Notes under the pieces: model-generated
Told to the model about the DNA's origin: nothing
Seen by the model: the letters and a program-made list of their open reading frames with translations, nothing else
Databases searched by the model: none
Program-made: the position numbers and the translations under genes
Shown: piece by piece, positions 55,778 through 64,000 of the stretch
Layout of the letters: every line of letters begins with the position of its first letter
Numbering within the stretch: position 1 is the stretch's first letter
From: Gelidibacter algens
GTDB taxonomy: Bacteria > Bacteroidota > Bacteroidia > Flavobacteriales > Flavobacteriaceae
Direction of reading: 5' to 3'
NCBI RefSeq assembly: GCF_001678675.1
Contig: NZ_LZRN01000002.1
Span: forward strand, 1 to 64,000
Length of the DNA stretch: 64,000 nt

Positions 55778-57859
55778 TTAATCTCTAACAAACTTATTGC
55801 CCTTCAATACTTCTACATAATTTGTATTAGCCTTAATTTCTGCATCTGTAAACCATGCCTCCCTTAATTCTTTTTTGGAGAAAAGTTCTAGTTGATCACC
55901 AAAGTGTGGAGAGTCTTTTTGGGTTGCATTACCATAACTTAGTAAGACTTTGGCCTTAGGTGTTTTGCCAAATTCAATGACGCCTACCCAAGAATCGCCA
56001 CCCCCAACATATGCATGTGTAGCATCAGTACTCCCTGGCCAAGCTACTCTAAAGGTTCCTAGGGCGCCATCCATTCCATTTGCAGGTAAATCTTTATCTC
56101 CATATGTGATGCGGTAGTAATCACCCCATGGGACATCGAGTTTGCCAAATCCAGCTTCAATTTCGTTCGCTGCAGTTTCTAATAATGAGACAGCGGTTGT
56201 GGGATCGGAAAGACCATCTGGTGTGGTGTTTGGAGAATCAAAACTCCAACTTTCAGCATAATTACTGACCCTCCATATATTAAACTTTCCTGCCCAATTA
56301 TAAAAAAGCAAGGTTCCGCGACTATTATTATTTGCTTCCCTGTCCCAAGCAGTCAATACCTTCATGGCTTCTTTGGCTTTATCTGAATCAGAATTTGCAA
56401 CGGCCCTTCCCAAATCATCGAGAATTCTATCCGCAAATTCCAAATGAGTGGAAAGCTTATAATCAACCAATTCATCAAAGGTTATAGAGTTATCTTCCAT
56501 CAGCATTCTGGCAGCCCTTTGCGATCTATAAGACATATAAACGGGTGCCATATACGACGGAAAATCACTTGGTTTTAGAATCATTGGTAGTGTGCTGGTC
56601 CATGGAGGATCATTCGAATTTTGTAACCATCCAGTCTCTGGATTTTTTACTTTTGGTAAATCAGAATAGGAGTGGACTTCTGTCCACAGATCGGCGGACT
56701 TTCCTCCAGGGATAAATCGGTTCCAATACTCCCAATCTCCAGAACTCCGTTTAGGAACCAGCCCGTTAAAAAGATAGAATATGTTGCCCGCATCATCTGC
56801 ATACATCACGTTCCAAAAAGGAATCTGAGCCATTTTTAGGGCTGATTCAAATTCATTAAAATTTGAAGCATTGATCATTTTCCACCATTGTAAGGCCATA
56901 TCCGGCCTGTCCATTCCGACCATTCTTATGGCCAAGACCTTGTCTTCTGATTTCTTAACCACAGGGCCATATTTTGTTTTCATGATAGGGATGTTCTGTT
57001 CGATCAATGTCCCGTCTTCTTGCTTGATTTTAATAGTTTTGCTTGATACTTCAAAATCATTCCTTTCACCATCAATCAAATAGCCACCATCTTTCAAGTC
57101 TAGTTCATAGGTATCAGCATTATCAATGGTATTGTCCGTATGGCTCCAACCAAGATGGTCATTAAATCCGATCGCAATTCCTGGCAACCCCACAAGATTG
57201 GCGCCGTACATATACTTACCATTTAAATTGAAATGAGATTCAAAGAACAGAAATTCGCCAAACCATGGTAGATGAGGGTTTTGGACCAACATCGCGTTGC
57301 CAGATGCTGACTTAGATGGACCTATGGCATAAGCGTTTGATCCCATGTCTGGCCAATCTTGCACACGACCCAAATCTCCACCCCCTATAAATCTTGTAAA
57401 AACGATGTACATGCTGTGCATCTTGGCATCTTTGGAAGTAAGGGGAAGTAATTTTTTATTTGCTTCGTCAATTGCCTCTGGGTGCGCCTCTGCATAGGCA
57501 TTAAGTCCACTCACGAAGGAATCGTAGATTTTTTTGGTGATGGGGTCTTGGGTATTTTCCCAGGCATCGGCCAGTTCAGAAAAGCCCAATGTATGGATCA
57601 ACATATCATCTATCAACTTGTCCTTGCCCCAATACTCTGCTCCGCGTCCTCTAGAAACCCCGAAAAGCTCTATGATGTGATTTGCATGGTTATGCATTTC
57701 TGCCCATCCTTGAGCAAAAAACAAATCTTCCAAATTGTCCGCTTTAATATGCGGTACACCCCAAGTATCCCAAGTAATTGTTGTAGGGGAATCATTTTGG
57801 CTAAAACCATTTAAAATTAGGCTTACTATAAATAGCGAAGAAACTAATAAATTTTTCAT
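55778..57859 (-). CDS. Secreted penicillin acylase family Ntn-hydrolase
   Basis: Amide hydrolase made as a precursor and cut into two chains. A signal peptide spans about residues 1-20 (LNGFSQ). The alpha-chain part shows PHIKADNLEDLFFAQGW. The nucleophile is Ser174 in MGSNAYAIG, whose cleavage frees the beta chain; LVQNPHLPW follows, as usual. The 693-residue length fits penicillin or acyl-homoserine-lactone acylases. It is a single gene. The natural substrate (beta-lactam side chain, acyl-homoserine lactone or other amide) is not known. Confidence 0.87.
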   Translation of the reverse strand: MKNLLVSSLFIVSLILNGFSQNDSPTTITWDTWGVPHIKADNLEDLFFAQGWAEMHNHANHIIELFGVSRGRGAEYWGKDKLIDDMLIHTLGFSELADAWENTQDPITKKIYDSFVSGLNAYAEAHPEAIDEANKKLLPLTSKDAKMHSMYIVFTRFIGGGDLGRVQDWPDMGSNAYAIGPSKSASGNAMLVQNPHLPWFGEFLFFESHFNLNGKYMYGANLVGLPGIAIGFNDHLGWSHTDNTIDNADTYELDLKDGGYLIDGERNDFEVSSKTIKIKQEDGTLIEQNIPIMKTKYGPVVKKSEDKVLAIRMVGMDRPDMALQWWKMINASNFNEFESALKMAQIPFWNVMYADDAGNIFYLFNGLVPKRSSGDWEYWNRFIPGGKSADLWTEVHSYSDLPKVKNPETGWLQNSNDPPWTSTLPMILKPSDFPSYMAPVYMSYRSQRAARMLMEDNSITFDELVDYKLSTHLEFADRILDDLGRAVANSDSDKAKEAMKVLTAWDREANNNSRGTLLFYNWAGKFNIWRVSNYAESWSFDSPNTTPDGLSDPTTAVSLLETAANEIEAGFGKLDVPWGDYYRITYGDKDLPANGMDGALGTFRVAWPGSTDATHAYVGGGDSWVGVIEFGKTPKAKVLLSYGNATQKDSPHFGDQLELFSKKELREAWFTDAEIKANTNYVEVLKGNKFVRD

Positions 57860-58287
57860 ATGATATTGATTTTCAGAGTACTTAAAGATACACTATGTTT
57901 TAAATCGAAATCCATAGAGAAATTATTTTTTATTTTTAGATTTGGATTTTACTGATCATTTTTTACGATAGCTATTTTTGATACAGATTTATTTCTGGAG
58001 ATTACATGCAACATTTAGATAAAAAGCCTATTGAATTATTAGATACTTAAGCTTCCATTTGTTGTTTGGTGTGATTTCTACTGAAATAACAATGAAGAGA
58101 AGAAGAAAGGGATTCTGATTAATTTCTTATGAATTATAACCAAAAAAAATATAGCCAATGGAAACTATACTAAATCTTTTGATGCTATTGGTTTCCAGTT
58201 GTCAAACGATGGAAATAGGTTTCAAAAATTAATACTGATCTGATTCATAATATGAATAAAGATCTGTGAGGTAGCTGTGAAATATAC
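57860..58287. other. Intergenic region without a gene
   Basis: About 430 AT-rich bases between the acylase start and the terminator of the next gene. No supported open frame, repeat or operator was seen. Confidence 0.5.
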
Positions 58288-58319
58288 AAAAAGCCTGAAA
58301 ATTGAATTTCAGGCTTTTT
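58288..58319 (-). terminator. Terminator after the TlpA-like gene
   Basis: Perfect 13-bp stem from 58288-58300 and 58307-58319 containing GCCTGAAA/TTTCAGGC with A- and T-runs at both ends. It lies 21 bases after the stop codon on the minus strand and could work in both directions. Confidence 0.85.
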
Positions 58320-58339
58320 TCTTAAATGTTTTATTTTGC

Positions 58340-60244
58340 TTATGGTTTCAAAATGTCAATCATAATATCCATTTCTTTAACCAGTTTTTCATTAGAGCCA
58401 TTATAGCCAACAGATTTGAATTTCATTCGTCCATCTGGTCCAATGATAACTTTGGTTGGAATTCCTGAAATATCATATTTTTCAGCCACTTCAAAGTTAT
58501 TGCTGCCCTCAATTTCATTGTCATAGACCACATGAAAATCATAATCGTTCTCTTTAATAAAATCTACGACCATTTTTTCTCTATTCTTGTCTCTTTCAAA
58601 AGTATCTACAAACAATAAAACTACTTTGTCATCGTCTTTGTATTTAGTAACCACTTCTTGCATCCCAGGGAACGATGCGATACAAGGGCCACACCAGGTT
58701 GCCCAAAAATCCAAGATCACCGTTTTTCCTTTCAGCGCTTCTAAAGAAACGTCCTTACCTTTTGTGTCTTTCAATGTGAATGTTGGCGCTTCTTCATCGA
58801 GCATCGTTTTTTTGATTTCCGCTACTTGTTTTTTATAAGCCTCTTCATCAAAAGCCGCCAATTTCTGATCCGCATCTTTTGCTGACGGATGTTCTTTAAG
58901 ATAGGCTGTTTTGTAAGCCTCTTTTATTTTTGTATTGCCATTACCAAGCTTTATTAAATTTTCGGCTTTATCTGCAGCTTTTGCATATTGTTTGTCTGCC
59001 ATTAAATACTCGATATAGCGCGCGTTCATAGCAGGGTCTTGTGCTTTTGGATCCTGTGCTTTTTCCTGATAGGTGATAGCTTCCTTCACCTTGCCTTGTT
59101 TGAATAAAATCAAAGCATAGGTATCTGCATACATGTTGTATGAAGATTTGAGACTTTTTTCGTATTGTCTTTTCGTATAATAATCTGGCTTGTCTTCCGG
59201 ATTTTTTTCTAGAGAAGTGATGAGATCAAGAGATGTTTTAGACATTTTTGCGGCCTGATCTAAGTTTTCACCACTTTCTGCCATTGGCCAAGCCAAGTTG
59301 TTATAGGTTGAAGCTCTACTGGACTTATCATCAATCATGGAAACATATTTCTCAAAATTGTCCATGTCCTTTTGTTGATAATATGTTCTGGTCAAAGTGC
59401 CAGCCATATAATTCCCTATGTTTCCTAGTTTTGAGTTCGCATCAGCATAATTCTTGAAGATATCCGCTTTCTTTTCTAAATCGGTTTCTTTCTGAAACAG
59501 CTCTACCATTTCATAATTAGCAGTATTCCCGTTTGGGAATTTCTCAAGGGCTACGTTCTTTATTGAATCATATTTGGTTTGCTCTCCGGTCATGTTATAA
59601 AATTGCATCATGGAGGTGTACTCTTTTTCAGAAACATCATTTTTTTTCTCCATAGAAGTAGCATAGGCATCAATGAGTTTTTTACCTTCTTCTTTGTTAT
59701 TCCTGAATGCCATTTGTAGATAGGAATTATTCCAATCCGATTGAAGTTCAGGATGCGCAGTCATATCCGTTTTAATTGCTTCAAAAGCGACTTTTTCATC
59801 CATTTTGATGCCATAATCGCTACCATTTCCCAATGCGTAATAAGAGGTGGCGGCATTACTACCTTTTATTTGCTTACCATCTTTAGTATATAAAGGTAGC
59901 AAATAGCCTTTTTTATTGTTGTCATCGAATTTGTCATCAGCTTTTATGATAAATGCAAGAGCAACGGCTGAATCTGGAATCTTTATAGACCCTTTTTGTT
60001 CGCCATCCTTTTCTGAAAAGTCAATGTCGAGAGGATAATTTTTGTCGTCTACCATATAGGCGTAAAAAGCCTCGACTTCGTCTTTACTGTTATAAATTAG
60101 CTCGATTTCATCGCCTGGCGAGGGTTGCTCTTTGGAGATGGTTAATTGGCCCATGGTAAGTAGTTGTGCTTTTTTTTCTTCTTCCTCTTTACAGGAGAAA
60201 AATACCAATAGCATTAAAAATGAATACAAAGTGATTTTTTTCAT
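58340..60244 (-). CDS. TlpA-like thioredoxin-fold lipoprotein
   Basis: Predicted envelope thiol-disulfide oxidoreductase. The lipobox ends at Cys18 (VFFSC) followed by KEEEEKK, an acidic pattern of surface lipoproteins. The N-terminal part (about 30-480) is helical, with features of TPR-like repeats and an initial beta domain. The C-terminal thioredoxin domain (about 490-634) has the active site WATWCGPC (Cys518, Cys521) and the cis-Pro region GIPTKVI. The 634-residue length is large for the family because of the N-terminal region. It is a single gene. Confidence 0.83.
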   Translation of the reverse strand: MKKITLYSFLMLLVFFSCKEEEEKKAQLLTMGQLTISKEQPSPGDEIELIYNSKDEVEAFYAYMVDDKNYPLDIDFSEKDGEQKGSIKIPDSAVALAFIIKADDKFDDNNKKGYLLPLYTKDGKQIKGSNAATSYYALGNGSDYGIKMDEKVAFEAIKTDMTAHPELQSDWNNSYLQMAFRNNKEEGKKLIDAYATSMEKKNDVSEKEYTSMMQFYNMTGEQTKYDSIKNVALEKFPNGNTANYEMVELFQKETDLEKKADIFKNYADANSKLGNIGNYMAGTLTRTYYQQKDMDNFEKYVSMIDDKSSRASTYNNLAWPMAESGENLDQAAKMSKTSLDLITSLEKNPEDKPDYYTKRQYEKSLKSSYNMYADTYALILFKQGKVKEAITYQEKAQDPKAQDPAMNARYIEYLMADKQYAKAADKAENLIKLGNGNTKIKEAYKTAYLKEHPSAKDADQKLAAFDEEAYKKQVAEIKKTMLDEEAPTFTLKDTKGKDVSLEALKGKTVILDFWATWCGPCIASFPGMQEVVTKYKDDDKVVLLFVDTFERDKNREKMVVDFIKENDYDFHVVYDNEIEGSNNFEVAEKYDISGIPTKVIIGPDGRMKFKSVGYNGSNEKLVKEMDIMIDILKP

Positions 60245-60351
60245 GTGGACTATTTAAGTTAATGTGGATCTAAAATAGAGAATATTCATTGAATGATAAA
60301 GATTTAGAGGATGATATATTAAAAGCTGGAACTCAATAGGGTAGAAGACGA

Positions 60352-60369
60352 CTACAAAATTTTTTGTAG
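60352..60369 (-). terminator. Short palindrome after the DUF1361 gene
   Basis: Perfect 8-bp arms CTACAAAA and TTTTGTAG with a 2-base loop, directly after the stop of the DUF1361 gene. It is weak as a terminator because no further U-tract follows. Confidence 0.4.
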
Positions 60370-60375
60370 ATACTA

Positions 60376-61038
60376 TTAGTTTTCGACAGTATTAAATCCT
60401 TTAAAGATCCAATAACCAACACCTAAAAATGCTGCAAATGTCAAGGTGAATACCCAAGCTTGTAAATGATCTGTTGGATGTACTAAAATATCAAAAATAT
60501 CTGCAAACAAAGCGAATGGGTTTTGCAGAATTTCCCACGAATTATAGCGTAAAAATCGTCCCAAATACATCCCGAAACTCGTTAATGGGAATAATGACAG
60601 TAGGACATATTTCAAAATTCTGTCGTTCAGCACGCGTTTCAAAAGGACTTCCATATCAAAAATCGAAAGGTAAAAAAGTAAAATTCCGTTACAGGCAAAT
60701 GAGGTAATCACCAAAACATCTAACCATATACATCGGCTTTCAAGGGCATTGAGATGTAACAAATCTGTCAGAATATAAGGTGCGTTGGGCAGAAAGAGTA
60801 ACCAAACACAAAACCCGAAACCAAGTATCCATTTGTTGATGTGCGCTTTACTGCTGAGATAGGTAGTAATAAGATACGGAATCAGTGCCAAAATCAAATT
60901 CCAAATCAGAAACAGGAAAAAGAAGGAGTGGTTAAGCTTCATGCGGAGAGCCAAAATAATGATGCTCAACGCCATTGAAGTTATTAACATAACTACAATT
61001 TTAAACCGATTGAAGAGCAGTGTTTTAAGTGCTTGCAT
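60376..61038 (-). CDS. DUF1361 family membrane protein
   Basis: Integral membrane protein with about seven hydrophobic segments and the DUF1361 core FLPNAPYILTDLLHL. The start at ATG 61038 (MQALKTLLF) is preferred over the ATG at 61062, which adds 8 residues. It overlaps the end of the DUF2809 gene upstream, so the two are coupled. The function is unknown. Confidence 0.82.
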   Translation of the reverse strand: MQALKTLLFNRFKIVVMLITSMALSIIILALRMKLNHSFFFLFLIWNLILALIPYLITTYLSSKAHINKWILGFGFCVWLLFLPNAPYILTDLLHLNALESRCIWLDVLVITSFACNGILLFYLSIFDMEVLLKRVLNDRILKYVLLSLFPLTSFGMYLGRFLRYNSWEILQNPFALFADIFDILVHPTDHLQAWVFTLTFAAFLGVGYWIFKGFNTVEN

Positions 61039-61408
61039 GCTTAGTATAATTTGATTCGACAATTAATATAAATAGAATTCCGAGCGTGTATGCGATTAAA
61101 TCTGAGACGTGAAATGTGCTGCCCAAAATAAGTTTTGCCATGTGATTGTTTTCAAGATTTAAAAGTTTCAAAAGTTGGAATAGTTGCAAAAACTCAATCA
61201 GAAATGAGAATGCCAACACAGCTAAAGCAAGGTATATTGGTTTTGTATCCAAAAAACTTTTTAAGAAACAGTAGATTAAAATCACCACTAAAAAATCACC
61301 GAACGTATGCCGGATAAATCCTGTGACCAAGAATGTTGCAATCAAGATTTCGGTCAGCAGTAGCAGGATGAAGCTGAGAAAGTAAACTGTAGTGAATTTG
61401 AATTTCAT
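61025..61408 (-). CDS. DUF2809 / VanZ-like small membrane protein
   Basis: A 127-residue protein with four hydrophobic helices, including FLIEFLQLFQLL and the late TFHVSDLIAYTLG, typical of DUF2809. It overlaps the next gene by 14 bases at the preferred start. The function is unknown. Confidence 0.78.
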   Translation of the reverse strand: MKFKFTTVYFLSFILLLLTEILIATFLVTGFIRHTFGDFLVVILIYCFLKSFLDTKPIYLALAVLAFSFLIEFLQLFQLLKLLNLENNHMAKLILGSTFHVSDLIAYTLGILFILIVESNYTKHAST

Positions 61409-61441
61409 GTGGATAGTATTAAGAAGTACGGTGAAAGCGCG

Positions 61442-61473
61442 ACCCTGCTCTTGCCGGAAAGCAAGTGCAGGGT
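61442..61473. repeat. GC-rich hairpin between creD and the DUF2809 gene
   Basis: Arms 61442-61454 and 61461-61473 form a 13-bp stem with one mismatch (ACCCTGC...GCAGGGT) and a 6-base loop. It lies in the 91-base gap between two minus-strand genes. There is no U-tract, so it may be an RNA-processing or repeat element rather than a terminator. Confidence 0.5.
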
Positions 61474-61499
61474 AACACCCACATTATTATGGGTATCAA

Positions 61500-62882
61500 T
61501 CATCCGTTATTCCAATCAATTTTTCGTGATATAAACATCACTATGGCCAAAATGAGAAACAGACCGATACTGCCCACTAGCAACGCGTAGTTTTCCAACT
61601 GGATAATGACATAGATAAAGGTGTACAATGCAGTCAGCGATGCGCCAATAAACATTGGGAACTTCCAGTTTGTCAGGATTGATTTTGAATAGAGCGCAAT
61701 TAAAGTAATGACCGAAATGCCGGCGATGAGGTAGGCTTTTAGGAAGTTACTGTGCTCAGAAATGGACACCAATAAAGTGTAAAACATGGTCAGGGCAATG
61801 CCAATCATCAGATATTGAAACGGGTGAATGTTAATTTTGCTCATGGTTTGCATCAAAAAGAAAATGAGAAAGGTAAGCCCAATGACGAGAAAGCCATATT
61901 TGGCGGAGCGTTCACTTTTTTGGTATTCATCGACCATGACCATGAATTTTGTTCCGAAAGCAAACTCGTTAAGATTCGGAATTTTGTTCAAATGCTGTTG
62001 CGAGAATGCCCGGTTGATGTGGAGCACGCTCCAATGGGCCTCAAAGCCATCTTTACTAATGGTTTTTGATTCGTCATTTGGCAGATAATTGCCGATAAAA
62101 CTTGGGTCTGGCCAATTGGAAGCCATGCTCATGGTGGTGGTTTTCCCAACGGGAATCAGCTCGATTTGCTTGCTTCCGTTGAAAGACATTGCCATGCTGA
62201 ATTCTGAGTTTCCTTGATTTTGAGCGTCGTCGATTTTGAGAAAACCAGATTCCAAGGTGTCCAAATGTCCATCGTTAGACTGTTGGTCATCGCTATAATT
62301 GGTCTGGAAAGTGTAGCTGTTATCATTCAATTTTAAAATCAATTCGCTTTTGATGCCTTTCAAATTGGAAGTCTTAAAAATCACACTTGCTTTATCCCAA
62401 ATGATAGCGTCTGTTTTAATGCCTTTGTCAGCCAAATCTGTAGGTATGAAATGCCCCTTGAACGCCATATTGGTTGTAAATACGGCCGATTCAAAGTTGC
62501 CACGATTTAAAGTTTTGGAATTCACAGTGACATCAGCATCCAGACTTTCGGGAAAAATGTAGGCGTAATTGATATGGGTTTGTGTTTCCTTGAGATAGGT
62601 TTTGGTCTTTTCGTTAAAGGTTGAGGTTTGAGAATAGGTGTTATACGGCAATTTTAAAATGGGTCCGTATAAGAGGACGTTGTTTCCCCATTTGTCATTG
62701 ATTTCATTGACCACATCTTGTTGTCTGAACGAGCGCTCGGTAATCAAGCTATTTATATAGGAAAGAGGAATCAATAAAATGAGTATCAAGAAACCTACCA
62801 TGATCATTCTTGCGGTAATGGATGTTTTTAGCCAATTGCTAAATTTGTTGGGCTGTGGAGATTGTTTTTCAGTGTGTTCCAT
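61500..62882 (-). CDS. creD: CreD-like inner-membrane protein
   Basis: Inner-membrane protein of the CreD family. An N-terminal helix (about residues 27-45, MIMVGFLILILLIPL) is followed by a large periplasmic domain (about 50-320), then about five C-terminal helices. The 460-residue length is normal. The upstream genes on the same strand are a small winged-helix regulator and a membrane protein, an arrangement that suggests one operon. In enterobacteria CreD affects envelope integrity; its role here is unknown. Confidence 0.85.
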   Translation of the reverse strand: MEHTEKQSPQPNKFSNWLKTSITARMIMVGFLILILLIPLSYINSLITERSFRQQDVVNEINDKWGNNVLLYGPILKLPYNTYSQTSTFNEKTKTYLKETQTHINYAYIFPESLDADVTVNSKTLNRGNFESAVFTTNMAFKGHFIPTDLADKGIKTDAIIWDKASVIFKTSNLKGIKSELILKLNDNSYTFQTNYSDDQQSNDGHLDTLESGFLKIDDAQNQGNSEFSMAMSFNGSKQIELIPVGKTTTMSMASNWPDPSFIGNYLPNDESKTISKDGFEAHWSVLHINRAFSQQHLNKIPNLNEFAFGTKFMVMVDEYQKSERSAKYGFLVIGLTFLIFFLMQTMSKINIHPFQYLMIGIALTMFYTLLVSISEHSNFLKAYLIAGISVITLIALYSKSILTNWKFPMFIGASLTALYTFIYVIIQLENYALLVGSIGLFLILAIVMFISRKIDWNNG

Positions 62883-62959
62883 GAGTTAAAGTTTAAAGTA
62901 CTTTGTATTTCAAAGTTGATTGATAAAAAAAATGTTTGTTGTTAGTGTAATAGAGGAGA

Positions 62960-63253
62960 CTATGTTTTATTGATTAGTTTTTCAAGCGCTTCAATATGTT
63001 TCTTAAATTCAGCTTCGCCTAGTTTAGTGGTACTATAACGTGTGTTGGGTTTTCTTCCTATAAATTGTTTCTCTACTTTAATATATGCTGCGGCCTCCAA
63101 TGCTTTTGCGTGGCTTGCCAAATTACCATCGGTGACTTCCAAAAGTTCTTTTAAAGTATTAAAATCGGCATATTCATTGACCATCAACACAGACATGATT
63201 CCTAAACGGATTCTGTGATCGAATACTTTATTTATGTTGTTGATGATGCTCAT
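62960..63253 (-). CDS. Small winged-helix regulator (HTH_34 type)
   Basis: A 97-residue transcriptional regulator made only of a winged-helix domain: FDHRIRLGIMSVLMVNEYADF, then the recognition region LKELLEVTDGNLASHAKALE and the wing FIGRKPNTRYSTTKLG. It lies between creD and a membrane protein gene on the same strand and probably controls this small operon. Confidence 0.88.
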   Translation of the reverse strand: MSIINNINKVFDHRIRLGIMSVLMVNEYADFNTLKELLEVTDGNLASHAKALEAAAYIKVEKQFIGRKPNTRYSTTKLGEAEFKKHIEALEKLINKT

Positions 63254-63335
63254 AGTACTTCCTGCGAAGGCAAGGATTTCATATTTTAAAGGTCAATTTA
63301 TTCTTGTGTTATTGTCAACTGCTAGTGGACACTGT

Positions 63336-63962
63336 TCACTTAATTCTGTCATACTTAAAATGCATCACGGCTCCATAAACAATATGCATAACGCCAAAAC
63401 CTAAGGCCCAAAAGTACAAGCCATAACCGACAAACTGGGTAGCGACGAGCCCTAAAGCAACATTGATCAATCCTAAATATCTAATGTCGCCCAAAGTATA
63501 TTTACTGGCATTGATACAACCCAATCCATAGAAGATCAGTGTTGCCGGCGCAATTAAACCGAACACTGCTTTATCAATTAAAACGAGGCAAAATAAACCC
63601 CCAGTAACAAGTGGTATTAAGAAATTGATGACGAGCCGTTTGGATGAACCATCCCAAATACGTGCATTATTTTTTTTAGCTTTTCTTACAGTAAGAACTA
63701 TTCCCGTAAAGATGGAAAGTAAAATCACTGACACCGCAACGACAAATAGCGTAGTGACCGTATCAAAGATTACAAAAAATCGTTTTAAAGGATTTTCTAT
63801 AATCTTAATCTCTTGAATAATATTATGAGCTATAAAGGCACCTACTAGTGCATAAATACCAGCGAGTATACCAGACAATCCGCTTAACGAAATAAACCGT
63901 GACGACTTATTCATCATATTTTTAATCTCGCTGATGTCTTTTAGATAGTCTTTCGATTCCAT
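63336..63962 (-). CDS. Membrane protein of unknown function
   Basis: A 208-residue protein with about six hydrophobic helices and a short cytoplasmic N-terminus (KDYLKDISEIKNMM). I do not recognise a named domain beyond a general membrane fold. It is the first gene of the run with the winged-helix regulator and creD, 82 bases upstream of the regulator. Confidence 0.75.
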   Translation of the reverse strand: MESKDYLKDISEIKNMMNKSSRFISLSGLSGILAGIYALVGAFIAHNIIQEIKIIENPLKRFFVIFDTVTTLFVVAVSVILLSIFTGIVLTVRKAKKNNARIWDGSSKRLVINFLIPLVTGGLFCLVLIDKAVFGLIAPATLIFYGLGCINASKYTLGDIRYLGLINVALGLVATQFVGYGLYFWALGFGVMHIVYGAVMHFKYDRIK

Positions 63963-64000
63963 AGTAAAGTACTTTGAAATACAAAGCTAATATATTTATT

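Noticed and set aside
1-64000. Insertion sequence, prophage, CRISPR array or tRNA genes
   Set aside because: No transposase, integrase, phage gene, regular repeat-spacer array or convincing cloverleaf was seen; only the tmRNA was found.

Overview
The window looks like a marine-type member of the Bacteroidota, most likely family Flavobacteriaceae. The DNA is AT-rich. It carries a SusC/SusD pair, type IX secretion (T9SS) C-terminal sorting domains, Bacteroidota-style lipoprotein signals (Cys followed by acidic residues), and Bacteroidota-like -7 promoter elements (TAnnTTTG). The tmRNA gene encodes the tag GENNYALAA.

Positions 1-52141 form one large carbohydrate-use region. Minus-strand genes (169-8080) encode a GH36-type alpha-galactosidase-like enzyme, a multidomain T9SS beta-helix protein, a GH39-like clan GH-A hydrolase and a GH10 xylanase. 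Plus-strand genes then follow: a beta-helix lipoprotein, a GH127/DUF1680 enzyme and a GH3 enzyme (8464-15325). Next come a LacI-family regulator (minus strand, frameshifted), an orphan T9SS protein and SusC/SusD (16840-23241). A long plus-strand catabolic run (23462-41481) holds an SSS symporter, UxaC, an SDR mannonate oxidoreductase, a second GH39-like hydrolase, a RraA-like protein, UxuA, a SASA/CE6-like esterase, an FAD/Fe-S 2-hydroxyacid dehydrogenase, two GH3 lipoproteins, KdgK and Eda. A xylose operon (xylR-xylB-xylA-xylE, minus strand, 41926-47199) diverges from a galactose operon (galM-galK-galT-SSS symporter, 47371-52141).

Taken together the genes fit use of an acetylated, glucuronic-acid-bearing xylan, possibly with galactose or arabinose decorations. 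GH10 would cut the backbone, GH3 and GH39-like enzymes would trim xylosides, and the esterase would remove acetyl groups. GlcA would go to pyruvate and glyceraldehyde-3-phosphate through UxaC, the mannonate oxidoreductase, UxuA, KdgK and Eda. Xylose would go through XylA/XylB, and galactose through GalM/GalK/GalT. No sulfatase, polysaccharide lyase with a recognisable active site, GH67 or GH115 is visible, so the enzyme that releases GlcA is an open question.

The main regulatory signal is a 12-bp CG-centred near-palindrome, GTGTACGTTAAC. It occurs as a pair in exactly three intergenic regions: 8281/8312, 16662/16717 and 18349/18393. These flank the LacI gene and its likely targets, and point to a LacI-controlled regulon rather than the hybrid two-component or ECF-sigma control common for such loci.

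Several important genes are out of frame by one base in a homopolymer: lacI (T10 on the plus strand), susD (T6), uxuA (T7) and galM (A8); a degraded stub has a similar shift at G4. This pattern suggests sequencing or assembly homopolymer errors more than true decay, but phase variation at the longest tract cannot be excluded from sequence alone.

Positions 52248-64000 are ordinary chromosome: a large hairpin, tmRNA, a DUF1206 membrane protein, a DUF2945 protein, a saccharopine/alanine dehydrogenase-like enzyme, a penicillin acylase family hydrolase, a TlpA-like lipoprotein, DUF1361 and DUF2809 membrane proteins, CreD, a small winged-helix regulator and a membrane protein.
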